Positions 21,371 to 32,291 of a DNA stretch of 64,000 nucleotides are shown piece by piece. Source of the DNA: Bryoerythrophyllum caledonicum. Its lineage: Eukaryota > Streptophyta > Bryopsida > Pottiales > Pottiaceae. The stretch lies in contig OZ020524.1 in the NCBI GenBank assembly GCA_963971425.1, positions 12,713,845-12,777,844 of the forward strand, written 5' to 3'. Each line of letters starts with the position of its first letter. Position 1 is the first letter of the stretch. A model generated the notes under the pieces. It was given only the letters and a program-made list of their open reading frames with translations. It made no database searches and was not told the DNA's origin. The position numbers and the translations under genes are program-made.

Positions 21371-23840
21371 TTAAAAGTAAGAACGATATTTTGCAATAAT
21401 TTCCCAAAGGTGGGGAAATAGTTGCTCAATAGTCCAAGTGCCATCTAAACCTAATGATAAACGGCATCTAATCATGGCTTTTGGAGCATATGAAATATGT
21501 TGAGAATCAACCATGCCTTTTACATCATTTACGGCATTTGCTGCTAATGCAAGAAAAAATTGCTTACCCGGATTTTGAAGCTTCCCGGACCATTGACCGT
21601 CACCACGTGGAGTATTTTGTCATGCATTTGCTTGGATAAGTTCGGTTTTTTTCGCCTTCCAACGCTTCGTCCATGCGTCTTTAATTTTTGACATAATAAA
21701 AGTGTCGGCGGGTTGGCAAAGGTGAGTTGCACAAGGAGGTAAGTATTCTAAAACGGTTCTTTTTACCACTAAAACGGCCGTCAACCGAGGGGTTACATTG
21801 TGGGCTGTAGAATTGTCCACCCACACGTATTTTATATGATTGTGGATGTCCGGTTGGTAAGCCCTAGCTTCACAAAAAATTATGGAAACAAAGATTGGTC
21901 CATCCATCCTTTGGGCTCCGTACCATAACTAACACCTAGAATAGAGTCGTCCAAACCTCTAATTGGATAATTACTGTTTGGGTTAGAAAATATCAACATT
22001 GGTGCCTCTATTATTGCTCTACGGCCCCTGGAAATCATAACCACCATGGTCATTGCCTTTCCGCTGGCAACAACATCCGCGTACTTCACGGAAGTATCTC
22101 CACGAAAGCCAAGGATTTTACCATTGTCAAAATTAATGGAAAAGTGAGTTTCGTCCAAATTTTCCATCAAATTTTCATCAAATTTGCCCGAAAGAAACCC
22201 ACAGTGTAAAATATCTAAATGGAAAGCCGTATTCATTTCAATGTATGCTTCTTTTTCCGGACTACAAGTTAGACGGCCTCTTTGTGACAATAAAACTATA
22301 CTATAGGCATCCATAAAATGGAAAATCCATACGTTTGTTATTTTCTCTGTTAAAAGAACATTATCCTTAGGGTCAGTTGATTGGGAGTTGTAAGGTGAAT
22401 CCATCGATAAAAGAATAGAAAGGGCCACTTTTATAGGGATGACGGGAGAGAATTTTACCCCGGAGGTGCGGTAAATATTAACCCCTAAAGGACCAAACGT
22501 CCCCGCGGGGTCATTTTGGATTTTGGGCATGTACCTACAATTCGAAAAAAAATCCTTTTTAATTGAATTTTTTTTTTCAAGATAGGATCTGATAAGAGCT
22601 TCGTGGAGATGTTTCTATATTTTTTTTTGGATTTGTGGTTTGAAAGTTAGTACCACTTAAAGCCAAAAGTGGGACTTTGGACACCTCCAAAAATTTTGAC
22701 AAAAGTTTCTGTTGACATTGAGATTTTTCACACATATAAAGAATATTTCCTCATTTAGAAAATTTCAAAAAAAAATCTTGTCTTTATTGTAAAAAGGCAT
22801 TTTATTCCAAGTCAAACATTTTCACACATTGTCGGGCAACGGGGGAAAAAAACTTCATCTTTTCTACATAAAACCTAGAGATCTTCATATTTTTCACTTT
22901 TTTTTTTTCAACAACAATATGTGGTGAAAACCTTCTAATTGACCGTTTGGATTATCATTCAAATACATACGTAGTTCACAAAAAAATAAAACATGAAATG
23001 GCAATTTTTGAACCTCCACTCCTTGCACACTTGTTTTGAATATGCTACACCCCTTTTCTACCTCTAAAAATCGGTGTGTTTGGGAATAACTTCATGCTTA
23101 AGACAATGGTAAAAGATTTAGACCTTGTACAATGGAAAAATTTGATACAAAATGAAGTCAAAGTCAGCTGATCTACTCAATGCAGGGATGAAAATGAACC
23201 ATTGTTTTGACTTTAAACACTAAAATCTATCAATCCGTGCAGTGGATATCAACCAAAATTTGATGGCATGTTTATATCAAAGTCTATTTTAAGATCTTAT
23301 GGTTGAAAATCCAAATTTCACTTTAAAATGTGATTTTCATGTCTCTTTTTGACAGTGGCAGTTTTGGACTGGTTTAGAGCGAATTAGGTGGTGGTCCTTT
23401 AGGGGTTAAATGATTGCACCACCTTTGGATATAGCCATTGCACCCAAAGCGAACGGCGGGGCCCCGGTCTTGCGGCGGCTTTGGTGAGAATCCGCTTTCG
23501 GGTGCCCATGGTGCTACGCGTGATTTCGGCGGGTTGGGGGTGCCAGCTGTTTTCTACAGGGAGGATGCTGTCGCGCAGGCTCCACCAACAGCTAGCGCGG
23601 ACGAGGTTTGTTCGATGTTGGCCGCATAAATGCTCTAGAAATGCTCTGATGGCGCGGCTAGTGAGTCCAGAAGTGCGATGGAGGGCGTGGTCCTCCACCA
23701 TCCATGCCACTACGGTCCGTCGTGTTTGGATGGTGGCAACTTGCTGAACCGCTCGACGACGGGGTTGGGAGTGGATGATTCCGTCCCTGCGGAGACGAAA
23801 AACAGGAGTTACATCTGTGGTTTCTACTCGACTTGTGCAA
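21371..23840 (-). pseudogene. DDE superfamily transposase, split by a TTAA element
   Basis: The coding parts in order are about 23,840-23,410 and 22,477-21,371. Removing the nested element with one TTAA gives VVQSFN-IYRTSG in frame. The N-terminal part has a basic, Trp-containing segment (ASCWW; PRRSLW). The catalytic core shows the triad Asp residues in NLDETHF, in VDNSTAHN, and in LCQPADTF 37 residues later (DD36D). It also has NGKILGFRGDTSVKYADV and NSNYPIRGL. Besides the insertion there are only two lesions: a frameshift in a T run near 21,882, and a TGA at 21,620-21,622 in place of a likely Trp. The frame then runs to TAA at 21,371. I recall the closest look-alikes from oomycete genomes, but this is memory and not a search. 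The true start is not resolved; a possible 5' exon near 23,946-23,871 does not join in frame. Confidence 0.78.
22482..23405. mobile_element. 924-bp TTAA element (piggyBac-like, non-autonomous)
   Basis: Flanked by TTAA (22,478-22,481 and 23,406-23,409), with a perfect 14-bp inverted repeat CCCCTAAAGGACCA. There is no coding capacity. The interior is homologous, in inverse orientation, to the element at 60,442-61,387, including a GTCCCC..GGGG subterminal hairpin near one end. It is inserted in the transposase gene of the surrounding TA transposon. Confidence 0.9.
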
Positions 23841-23849
23841 ATGGATGAA

Positions 23850-24460
23850 CTTTGTGGATGAATTTCATACCTGGGGGTGGTTGGAGCATTGCCTGTTCGG
23901 CGGTGTCGTCTTCAGCGGTTTGCGGAAGGTGGTCACGGTGGTCCATGGTGAGCTCGGGCGATGACGGGGCGTTGAAGACGGCGGACGTGGATTGGTGGTG
24001 ACGTGGTGTCATTGGTGGGGGCCGCAGAGTTGGCCATCAACCGGATTTGTGGGGCCGTAGAATTTTTGGTGTCGCTGGTGGCGGCCGCGGAGCTGGCCGT
24101 CAATCGGATTTGCAACCAGGTTGTCGTGTCGCTCCTTCCCACAAGGTTTGCGAGCGGCGGAGTGGCCCCCGACCTTTGGAGGTATAAGCCCCCCCTCCTC
24201 TGGTGTAAGTGGCCCCCGACCGCGACCTGAACTCCAAACCAAAAGTCCTCGCCATCGGTGCCCTCCAGCAATCCCAAATTCCCGAAACTTCAGAAACCCC
24301 AAACTCCAGAAACCCCAAAAACTCGTATCTCAAATTCCAAACTCCAGAAATCCCAAACCAAAAATTCCAACAAGCTCTATATTCCGCCTCGCTAAACAAA
24401 TATGATCCAACTTTACTATACCTTCCGTGAACAAACAAGGTGAGAGAGTGCAAGAAAGGG
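23850..24460. other. GC-rich internal part of the TA transposon, upstream of the transposase
   Basis: This probably holds the transposase 5' region. It contains degenerate 'ccagaaaccccaaa' repeats (24,280-24,370). No second gene is recognised. Confidence 0.4.
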
Positions 24461-24715
24461 ATGGAATTATAGATAGGATTTCAATGAAGAGAATAAAGGC
24501 ATGACGGCCGGTAGGCGATTGATTGGGGGTAGAGAGAGGTGGGAAATAAGAAAAGTCAACATAGAGAATAAAGACATGACGGTTAGTAGGCGGTTGATTG
24601 AGGCATCATTAATGATGTTGGCCGCTAACACTAATTGTGAACTTGTTCGCAAATAGTGTAGTAGGGTAATTACACTAATTACGTGGCTACACTAAATGGG
24701 ATGTTTAGTGTAGTA

Positions 24716-25285
24716 TCTTTTTACTAACATTCCAATCATTTCATTGAAAAGGCATTTAGGTACATTGAATGTTACACAAGATTTCAGTTATTGCAACATT
24801 CACTTGTAAAAAAAAGGCTACTACAGTTGCATTTCTTTCAAATCAATATATGGACATACTTATATTGGTGAATGTTGATTCACCTTATTTAAGTCCACAA
24901 CTTCTCCATGATCACGTTGTGAATTCTGCTTCTTCCTTTGAAAAAAAGTTCTCCTGAAAACCAAACTATACATTCATTAAAAACCCTATTACATGGTGAA
25001 AGTGTTGAGGCAAAGTTGCCACAGACCCATCTTCATGCAAGATTGACAAAATCTCAAACAGAAATCAACACAAGTCACTTACAATTACAATGTTTACACA
25101 CTAACCAAGCATAAAGCTTACAAGTCCATGTGACTGAGCAGACAACATGTCATCCAGTTGTTTGTTGCATTGACTCCTTCAAAATGTACTGAAATGTTTT
25201 GGTTAAGCACCATCCTCCAGAGGCATTGTAGAAAGGGCGCAAGACTTCTCATCCCTGCTTTACATCATTTTGGTTTCCTCATTAA
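24716..25285. other. Intergenic, no gene seen
   Basis: AT-rich sequence with no recognisable open frame, terminal repeats or simple repeats. Confidence 0.4.
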
Positions 25286-25293
25286 CCCTTTAA

Positions 25294-25586
25294 CCCTTTA
25301 AGGTTAAGGACAAGCAACCATTTTGGGGTTGTTTTGGCACAATAATCTCAATCGTAAATGCTACATGCCACCTCTATAAAAGGTTTAAACTATGATAAAA
25401 AGGTGGTGGAAGATGGGCTTCTATTGAAATTGGCACCACAAAAATCAGTGCAAGCATTGGTGAACTACAATGATTTCCATGGAGTGGGGTCACAATGAAT
25501 TGTACCTCCTGTGGAGATGTTGTTCTGCATGATCTAGAACACTTGTAGATTCTTGCAAGATAAAAGAGCTCATTAGCCTTAAAGGG
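25294..25586. mobile_element. 293-bp TTAA-flanked MITE
   Basis: CCCTTTAAGG on the left and CCTTAAAGGG on the right are a perfect 10-bp inverted repeat. TTAA lies at 25,290-25,293 and 25,587-25,590. A related copy in the same orientation is at 59,681-59,987. Confidence 0.8.
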
Positions 25587-25725
25587 TTAAGGCCTACAAG
25601 CTCACGAGGCCCAGAAAAAATCTACAAGCCTAATAGATTATGCATTAACATCATCTACACAATAGGTACATTTCATCACGACCTTACTTCACGAAAATCA
25701 TTCTAGTTTGCCCATGCCAACATCG
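25587..25725. mobile_element. TTAA-family MITE fragment, head to head with its neighbour
   Basis: It starts at the TTAA that closes the 293-bp MITE and is an inverted relative of that element's right half, so 25,460-25,720 forms a large imperfect palindrome. The far end is not clear; another TTAACCCTTTAAAG lies at 25,872. Confidence 0.55.
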
Positions 25726-26039
25726 ATTTTGGTTGCGTTGGTCCCGGTAGATGCTCATCTTGCTTTGCCTCTAATTTTTCCTCAAATTTTCCTTGGAGGT
25801 GGCCTACAGCGCTTGCTACAAGGGTTAGTGTTCCCAAACAATCCAAAAATGGACATTAGGCCTTAGAAGGTTAACCCTTTAAAGCCTACAAGGCCCTTGG
25901 AGGGTCAATTTTGGTACTCTAGGTGTCGTAACTATTCTCATTATTGGTTGTTGTCGCAGCGGTCTCGATATCGCACTTCGAGCTCAGCGGGAGCTTTCCA
26001 ACCCATCTCTCTAATCTCCAATCGATGCAAGCATTGACA

Positions 26040-26551
26040 AACTTTAAGATCTACATATTTTTCACTTTTTATTTTATTAATCAGAAGAGGTGGTGTAAAC
26101 CTCCTTATTGACCATGGAAGTTATCATTCTAAAACATATTTTGTTTCCAAAAAATTGAAACGTAAATTGGCACATTTTGAACCTCCACTCCCTTGCACAA
26201 TTTTTTGAATATGCTACACCTCTTTTCTACCTCTAAGAAATGGTGTATAAGGAGTTAGTATTATTATCAATATGATGCTATAAAATTTAGACCTTGTGTA
26301 GTACAAAACTTTGACACCAAGTGAAGTCAAAGTCTGTTGATCCACTCAAAGCACGGGTGAAAATGAACAATTTTTTGACTTCAAACACTATAATTCTTCA
26401 ATCTGTGCGGTCAAAGCTAATATAATTTTGTGAGTATTAAATGACATCCTACGGTTAAAACTAGAAATATTTTTTTTCCTACCTTACTCATTGTACTAAA
26501 ATTGACAATTTTGAAGTGTTTTTGGTGTAAAATTGTGGAGAAATTTAGGGG
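26040..26551. mobile_element. 0.9-kb TTAA element, truncated on the left
   Basis: It matches the interior of the 22,482 element ('ttttgaacctccactcc', 'gaagtgtttttggtgt') and ends TTTAGGGG before TTAA at 26,552-26,555. The other end is missing. Confidence 0.65.
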
Positions 26552-26559
26552 TTAACTTG

Positions 26560-29340
26560 TTGGGTATGGAAGATTATCCTATACAGAGATGTGTTATCAT
26601 TTGTACAGTATCTTCATCACAACTTAGCGGTTGGACCACCAAATAATGCATTTGAAGTGAAGGATGATATTTCAATGTGGGACCTGTAGATAGTTGTCGT
26701 AGTCTACTGGTTCGTAATTCTCAAAGTTAACCAAAATTAAACTTAAGCGAGCCCACCTAATCAGATTGTTTCCAAAGATTTTTATTGTGCATTAAACTCT
26801 TTAAATCTTAACAACACTTCACACTTAAATACCCGAGCACATCTCAAAAGATGGCTTTCCCAATACCTTAGAAACCGGGAAACAAGTAACCACAAGTGTT
26901 TCAGTTAAACTCTATTGAGCATCACAGTAATTTTCGGATAAGTTTTTACACTACCTGAAAAGTCACTACCCTCCGTTCTTGCAGTCTAGAGGCCACAATA
27001 TCCACAATCTAACCCTACACCTTGAAAGAGTTAAAAAGGTTGCACCCGGTTTTCCGGTCTTCACAATCTAGCGGAAAACTTGTCCGGGTAAACCGTTCAC
27101 GCAAGCCCGGGTTCCAACTACAACTACACCCAATGAATCAAACAAAGGAGATACAAGACTTACAACAAGTTAGTGCTAAGCAAATCGTATGAGCAAGACA
27201 ACCTTCCATGGGGATCGTCAGAACTCGTCCACTGCAAGGGTAACAATCCCGAAATTCTTCGGACTTAGGCTAATTTGGGATCTCTCCCGGTGTACCAAGA
27301 GGGGGGATATCACCCCTCCTCCCCATCAATCCAAACACTTCCCACTTAAGGGTGGCTATCATAATAGCCGTGGGCTTTCCGGATCCCATCCGATAAAACA
27401 ACTCTTCCGGGTCTCACCGGTGAAGGGCCTGGAGTATAGATCCCGGATCTTACTCCACCTATCTAACCTAGATATCCTACATCCTTGGGAAGTCTCTACT
27501 CACACTCAATCACATAACACACAACAAGTTACAACCTTGCACACCTAGCAAAGACATACTAGGAGGACTCAACTCTCTCCCGGTCTATTCACACAAGCTC
27601 AACAAAGGCTCTAGACACAAGCAATGAAGGCAAGACACGAGCAAATCAACAAAGAGAAGATTATTTAACACAAAAGCCCAAAGCTCTTTAAGTACACAAA
27701 GGCTACTAGCTACCCTCCAAAACTAGATCCCCAAAAGGTGGAAATGGCATCGAGAGAGTGCACTAAAGTCAATAGCTACCCTCCAAAAGTATATCCACAA
27801 ATAGATAAAATGACATCTAGATCCTAAAATTAAAGGTAGCCCAGTCACCGGCGGATTATCGGTAGACCGGTAAACCGGAAGACTCCCGGTCCGGGACCGG
27901 TAAAACATTCCCTTACAAAAGTAAGTTGCCAGAGAAATCACTTAAGTGGTAGTGACCGGGTGCGCAATGGGGCCCCATCGACATCACTACTCTCACCCTA
28001 GTGTTTAAATCTAACAACTTTTATCAACATCCTACCAACTGGTACGATAAATCAACAATACACATAACATATAACAAAGGCTCAACCGAAAGATCCATCC
28101 GGAAGAGTGGAATTATCTTCCAGTAGATCCATAGAAGGATTGACCGGAAGATTGAGTTCAAAAACTCAACCACCTTCCTCAATGTATTTTCTTTTGCAAT
28201 CCCTTCCCACTTGTTTGGGTCAATCTTGAAAAGCGTTCGTGTTACCGGTGGAGTCTTGTTGTCCGAGATGGACTAACTCCCGGATGTGCCTTGTACTTAC
28301 ACCAATCACCTATCACAAATTCCGGTTCGGCCCGGAAAACATAAGTATACCAGACAACCAGTATATTTTCTCCGTAAAACTTACTAGACTAACAAGGATG
28401 TAGATATCGCAAGTATCTAGTAACACAAGAAATATAACAACATCACAATTGACCTCTTTGAAGAAGTGACTTGGAAAACAAGAAGTTGGAAGAGGGTTTC
28501 CCGGTTGACCGGGAAGACCGAAAAAAATAATAGAAAATTTGGGCAAGACCTAAAGATGATAGAAGGATGGAGAAAACCTAAGGGAAAGACTTGCCACAAA
28601 GCTAAGACAATAAAAAACAAATGATATGACACCAACGTAAACTCACAAGTATAAGAAGTCACAATCTATGACATATATGGTCTAGATAGAGTCCACGGGG
28701 GGAATTTTTCTCTAGACCGGAAGAAAGTAACTTGAATCACCCCGGGGAGAGAAAAATGAGAGGAGCCTCAACAAAGAAGTTGTGCAAACAAGAAAAAGAT
28801 ATTACTTGGCAAGAATCACCTCAATGTCTTGCCACTTCCTTGTTGCACAATCTCCTCTTCAAAACCATAGATTCTTCTTCTCTCTCCTTGGAATTACACC
28901 ACCTCTTCTTCTTCTTCTTTGAAAACCACCTCTTCTTCTCCTTCCTTGAAAACTACCTCTTCTTCTCCTTCCTAGAAAACCACCTCTTCTTCTTCTTTCT
29001 TGCACTAAACCTTGTTGCACCTCCTCCTCTTCTTCTTCAAAATCCCAACTCCAAAAAAGATCCAAACAGAGAGAGAAGGAGAAACTTTGAGAGAGAGAGA
29101 GAGAGAACTAGAGAGGGAGATAGAGGGAAAAGTTTGAGGGGGGAGGGAAATTAGAGAAGAAGGGAGGAGGTCGCTAGAAAAGGAGAGAGGATTGCAGGAG
29201 AGATAGAGAGTTCTAAAGAGAGGGGGGTTGGCTTGGGAGGGGAGGTCGGTTGCTGGTATCCGGGTGATACCCGGGAACCCGGGTATCAGCCCATATCTGG
29301 GTTGATATTTGGGTTGGCTCGTACCCAAGTATGTTTTTCT
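26560..29340. other. CCGG-rich non-coding block, probably repetitive
   Basis: CCGG/ACCGGT words are very frequent from 27,030 to 28,740. A duplicated phrase ('tagctaccctccaaaa') occurs at 27,710 and 27,774. Open frames here have no recognisable domain. It may be part of a long LTR or an unclassified repeat, but no TG..CA ends or target-site duplication were found. Confidence 0.4.
28865..29135. repeat. Polypyrimidine minisatellite and GA microsatellite
   Basis: Units of about 33 bp containing 'gaaaaccacctcttcttct' repeat four times (28,885-29,010). GA/GGA-rich sequence follows at 29,068-29,135 on the same strand. Confidence 0.8.
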
Positions 29341-30616
29341 TTTTCTTTTATTTTGTTCTTTTCTTTCTTTTTCTTTTATTCTTTCCTTTTCTTTTCTTTT
29401 CCTCATAAAATTAAGTGTCTGTAAATGGGAACTAAAACGTCTACAACAACAATCCTAAATCCTAAACAACTACTACTAGCACTACTAAGTATACTATCTA
29501 GTTGATGAAGACTTTGACTAGTTAGTTTAGTCTTTAAGTGGAGATTTGGACTTTTGTTCCGGAGATCTTGCCTGGTCATTCTTTCTCGGCCTTTCCGGGC
29601 ACAACTTTGGTAGTTTAAAGGCCCGGTTTTATCACCACTTTAACACTAATTAATTAGTTAAGGATTTACCGTCTTTCACTAATTATTATACAACCTACTT
29701 CTACGTTATACTAACTACATTCCCGGTTATCCAAGACTAAAATTCACAAATTAACTAATTTTTTTGGTAGAGGCAACCAATTGGAAGTTTCAGACTCCCA
29801 CAATAGTTCTATACTCCTTTAAGTGCACCTTTTGTGGCTCCTTTAATAGTTCATAATCCAATTATGTTGTACTTGTGTATAGGTCAAAAATATTACCAAA
29901 ATGATGGCAAGTGATTTGTGGAAAATATGAGTACGTGAATGAAAGAAGTATTATCTTCAGTAATTGATAACAAAAATATAGTAAGTCATTGTTCAAATTA
30001 AACAAATGGATTTGACAATCTTACTCAAAGTTGTAAGTGAAGATACTTTTGTTTTAATAGTGATCATTATCTCTTATTTTTGGCACACACAAGTTGCTAT
30101 ATTGGCAACTTGCGGCAATGTGGCCATGTAAAAAGAAGATTTCACGATTAAGAACTAAATCTGCAACCACTCCATTTGGAGGATACATAAATATTATCAT
30201 CACACGTATGTTGCATGTAGCCCTTTTTTTTAGGTGAACTGATGCCTTAAGACAAATAAAAACATTGTGGCAAGCGCCCTTTGCTTGCAAAATGAGTTTA
30301 ATTTTTTTTAAAACAAGAGTCTATTCTACATCGAGTGGACATTAGCCTAAAGACGATCCAACGTAGGTGGTTGTGCCTTACTGAGGTGATCTTGTGCACG
30401 GTTGGGTGGGTTGCAGTTGCCTCATGGCCAGTTTTCAAGGCGAGCATGTTGCATCAGCTGCCTCTCCGCGCTCGCAGGTGCAGAATTAGTCGCCAACGTC
30501 GTTGGAATATGAATACGTTCTTTGCCTTACATTGCTCTTAATCTTGTTCATTGGTTGTTTTCCATTGTTGCCCTCCTCCGTGGCCTCTCGCCACCTCTAA
30601 CTAGGGTTCTCATATC
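29341..30616. other. T-rich then AT-rich spacer, no gene seen
   Basis: 29,335-29,405 is a 'tttctttt' low-complexity tract. The remainder has no recognisable gene or terminal repeat. Confidence 0.4.
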
Positions 30617-30884
30617 GGGCGGACTAGGGTCATTGGACAAGACGGACAAACAGGCATACCAGACCCGACAAGCGGACGGTCCGAGCAGATGGCCAGAAGT
30701 ACGCCCAATAATTTTTCTTAGTTTAGAAAATTTGATTGTAAAAAATACGTCACATTGTGACATGTCCCACCACGCTAGAACTACGACGTGGGCGTCAACG
30801 TCCGGGCAGGGACGTCACTTGGTAGGGGCCGGTACGTCCCCGCCCTAACGTCCCTACCCCTCCCAATTTACTTTTTATCAATCT

Positions 30885-31020
30885 TTGGATGGCCATAACT
30901 TGCTCATAAATGATCCAAATCAATCTTATGAGGTATGTTTTGGCATCTACAAAAAATGCAAATGTCAGAAAACAACTTAAATGCTTGATTTGGACTATTT
31001 TTGAGTGAGTTATGGCCATT
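30885..31020. repeat. Palindromic module, copy A
   Basis: An imperfect palindrome running from 'ggccataacttgctcataaa' to its approximate complement 'tgagtgagttatggcc'. The core is 'atgaggtatgttttggcatctac' against 'aatgcaaatgtcagaaaaca'. Related modules lie at 20,999, 38,040 and 38,280. Confidence 0.7.
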
Positions 31021-31344
31021 TCAAAGTTTTGAATGAAGAGAAGACTTGGTTGTCCGTGCCCTCATGTCACCGCCCTCACGTCTGCGCTCTAGCATCCCCC
31101 CTCACGTCCCCGCCTTGAAGGTAGTCCCTTGCTTAATGCTTGCAAAACTTGGCTTGGACCATGCCAAGGCTATTCCTTTCTCCTAAGGATTGGGGAAGCC
31201 ATTGATTGCAGTTGGCTATTTTTTTTAGGTCTGACAAGATCTTGACATTCCCCATTAATGACAACGATTCTGTCTTTGCCAATATGTGGGAAGGAACCCT
31301 ATATTTGAGGTATGACTTTGGAGGTCGTACTCCCCTCCTCTCCC

Positions 31345-31810
31345 CATTAGATTTAATTATTTGGTTGTCTTTCACTACCACTTCCTCCTTCCCTCTACCT
31401 CCATACTTAGATCATTTAATTAAATGTCTTTCATCCTCATCCCTTAGACCCATCCTCCCATTAGATTTTATTACTTTGTTGTCTTTCTCTATCACTTCCA
31501 CCTTCCTTCTACCTCCATACTATGCTTATTTAATTAAATGTCTTTCATTCCCATGCCTTACTTCCACCCCCATTAGATCTATTTAGAACGAAGGAGGAAG
31601 TGGTAGAAAAAGACAACAAAGTAATCAAATCAATAAGGGGGAAGGAGTAAGGGATGGGAATGAAAGACATTTAATTAAATAAGCATAGTATGGAGGTAGA
31701 AGGAAGAGGGAAGTGGTAGCGAGAGACAACAAAATAATTAAATCAATAGGGGGGAAGGAGCAAGGAATTGGAATGAAAGACATTTAATTAAATAAGCATA
31801 GTATGGAGGT
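31345..31810. repeat. Large palindrome of about 105-bp units (two forward, two reverse)
   Basis: Units ending 'ctacctccatact...ttaattaaatgtctttcat' occur forward at about 31,350 and 31,455. They occur reversed at about 31,590 and 31,700 ('aaagacatttaattaaataagcatagtatggaggt'). The centre is near 31,575. Confidence 0.8.
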
Positions 31811-31867
31811 CAACGACGATACCGTGTGAGGGACCAGAGAGCATTTGCGGTGAGCGGCGAGTGGTGA

Positions 31868-32254
31868 GTAGAAAAGAAAGACCTAATTTTTTTTTAATTA
31901 TATATTTTTTCTAAAATTGGATATTAAAATTAGTTTTTAAAGTTTAGACTATCTAAATTTGGAAAATATATGGACCTATTCCCGTGGAACATTTTATTCA
32001 TTCCCCCTTATGACAAATGTACATGATTTTTGACTCATTGGAATCTCAAAGATAAACTATAAAATTTGGAAAAATAGTGGTTCCATTACCGTGAAAATGT
32101 CACAAATTTCCCCTTTTTGCAGATGTAAATGACAACCCTTTTTGTCTTTGGGTTACTTTGTCGGATGATAAATTGAGGTGGAGTGGTGAAAGTTGGAACG
32201 AACGATACGCGAGACATATTATACACAATGTCACATTCGTGAAGTGGCATAAAC

Positions 32255-32291
<37 letters not shown>

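Larger units (their letters stand above)
20811..24710 (-). mobile_element. 3.9-kb TA-flanked DDE transposon (pogo/Tc1-like)
   Basis: The ends form a 24-bp terminal inverted repeat with two mismatches: CACTAAGCATCTCATTTAG... on the left, CACTAAACATCCCATTTAG... on the right reversed. Each is flanked by TA (20,809-20,810 and 24,711-24,712). Subterminal copies of 'tacactaaatgtga' follow inside both ends. The single gene on the minus strand encodes a DDE transposase. A 924-bp TTAA element is nested in that gene. The element at 48.9-59.57 kb has the same ends without the gene. Confidence 0.8.
30617..31867. repeat. Left arm of a long inverted repeat (about 8 kb unit)
   Basis: Reverse-complement homology to 37,620-38,670. 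Aligned landmarks include 'gtaaaaaata' (30,736), 'tggtaggggc' (30,820), 'ggatggccataact' (30,887), the segment 31,130-31,400, and 'accgtgtg...gagcggcgag' (31,820-31,855). Only the last ~465 bp of the arm (the palindromic block 31,345-31,810) is extra compared with the right arm. The outer edge near GGGCGGAC at 30,617 is approximate. Confidence 0.75.

Noticed and set aside
23871-23946. Upstream exon of the transposase beginning MDHRDHLPQ
   Set aside because: It has a good start context and GT-AG borders, but the join to 23,786 gives the wrong frame and a quick stop.
20811-24710. CACTA (En/Spm) element, because the ends start CACTA and carry subterminal 'tacactaaatg' repeats
   Set aside because: The flanking duplication is TA, not 3 bp, and the encoded protein is a pogo/Tc1-type DDE transposase, not a TNP2-like one.
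28732-29154. 140-codon ORF rich in Phe/Leu and Arg/Glu
   Set aside because: It translates the polypyrimidine minisatellite and the GA tract.
26560-29340. Solo LTR for the CCGG-rich block
   Set aside because: No convincing TG..CA ends or target-site duplication could be found.
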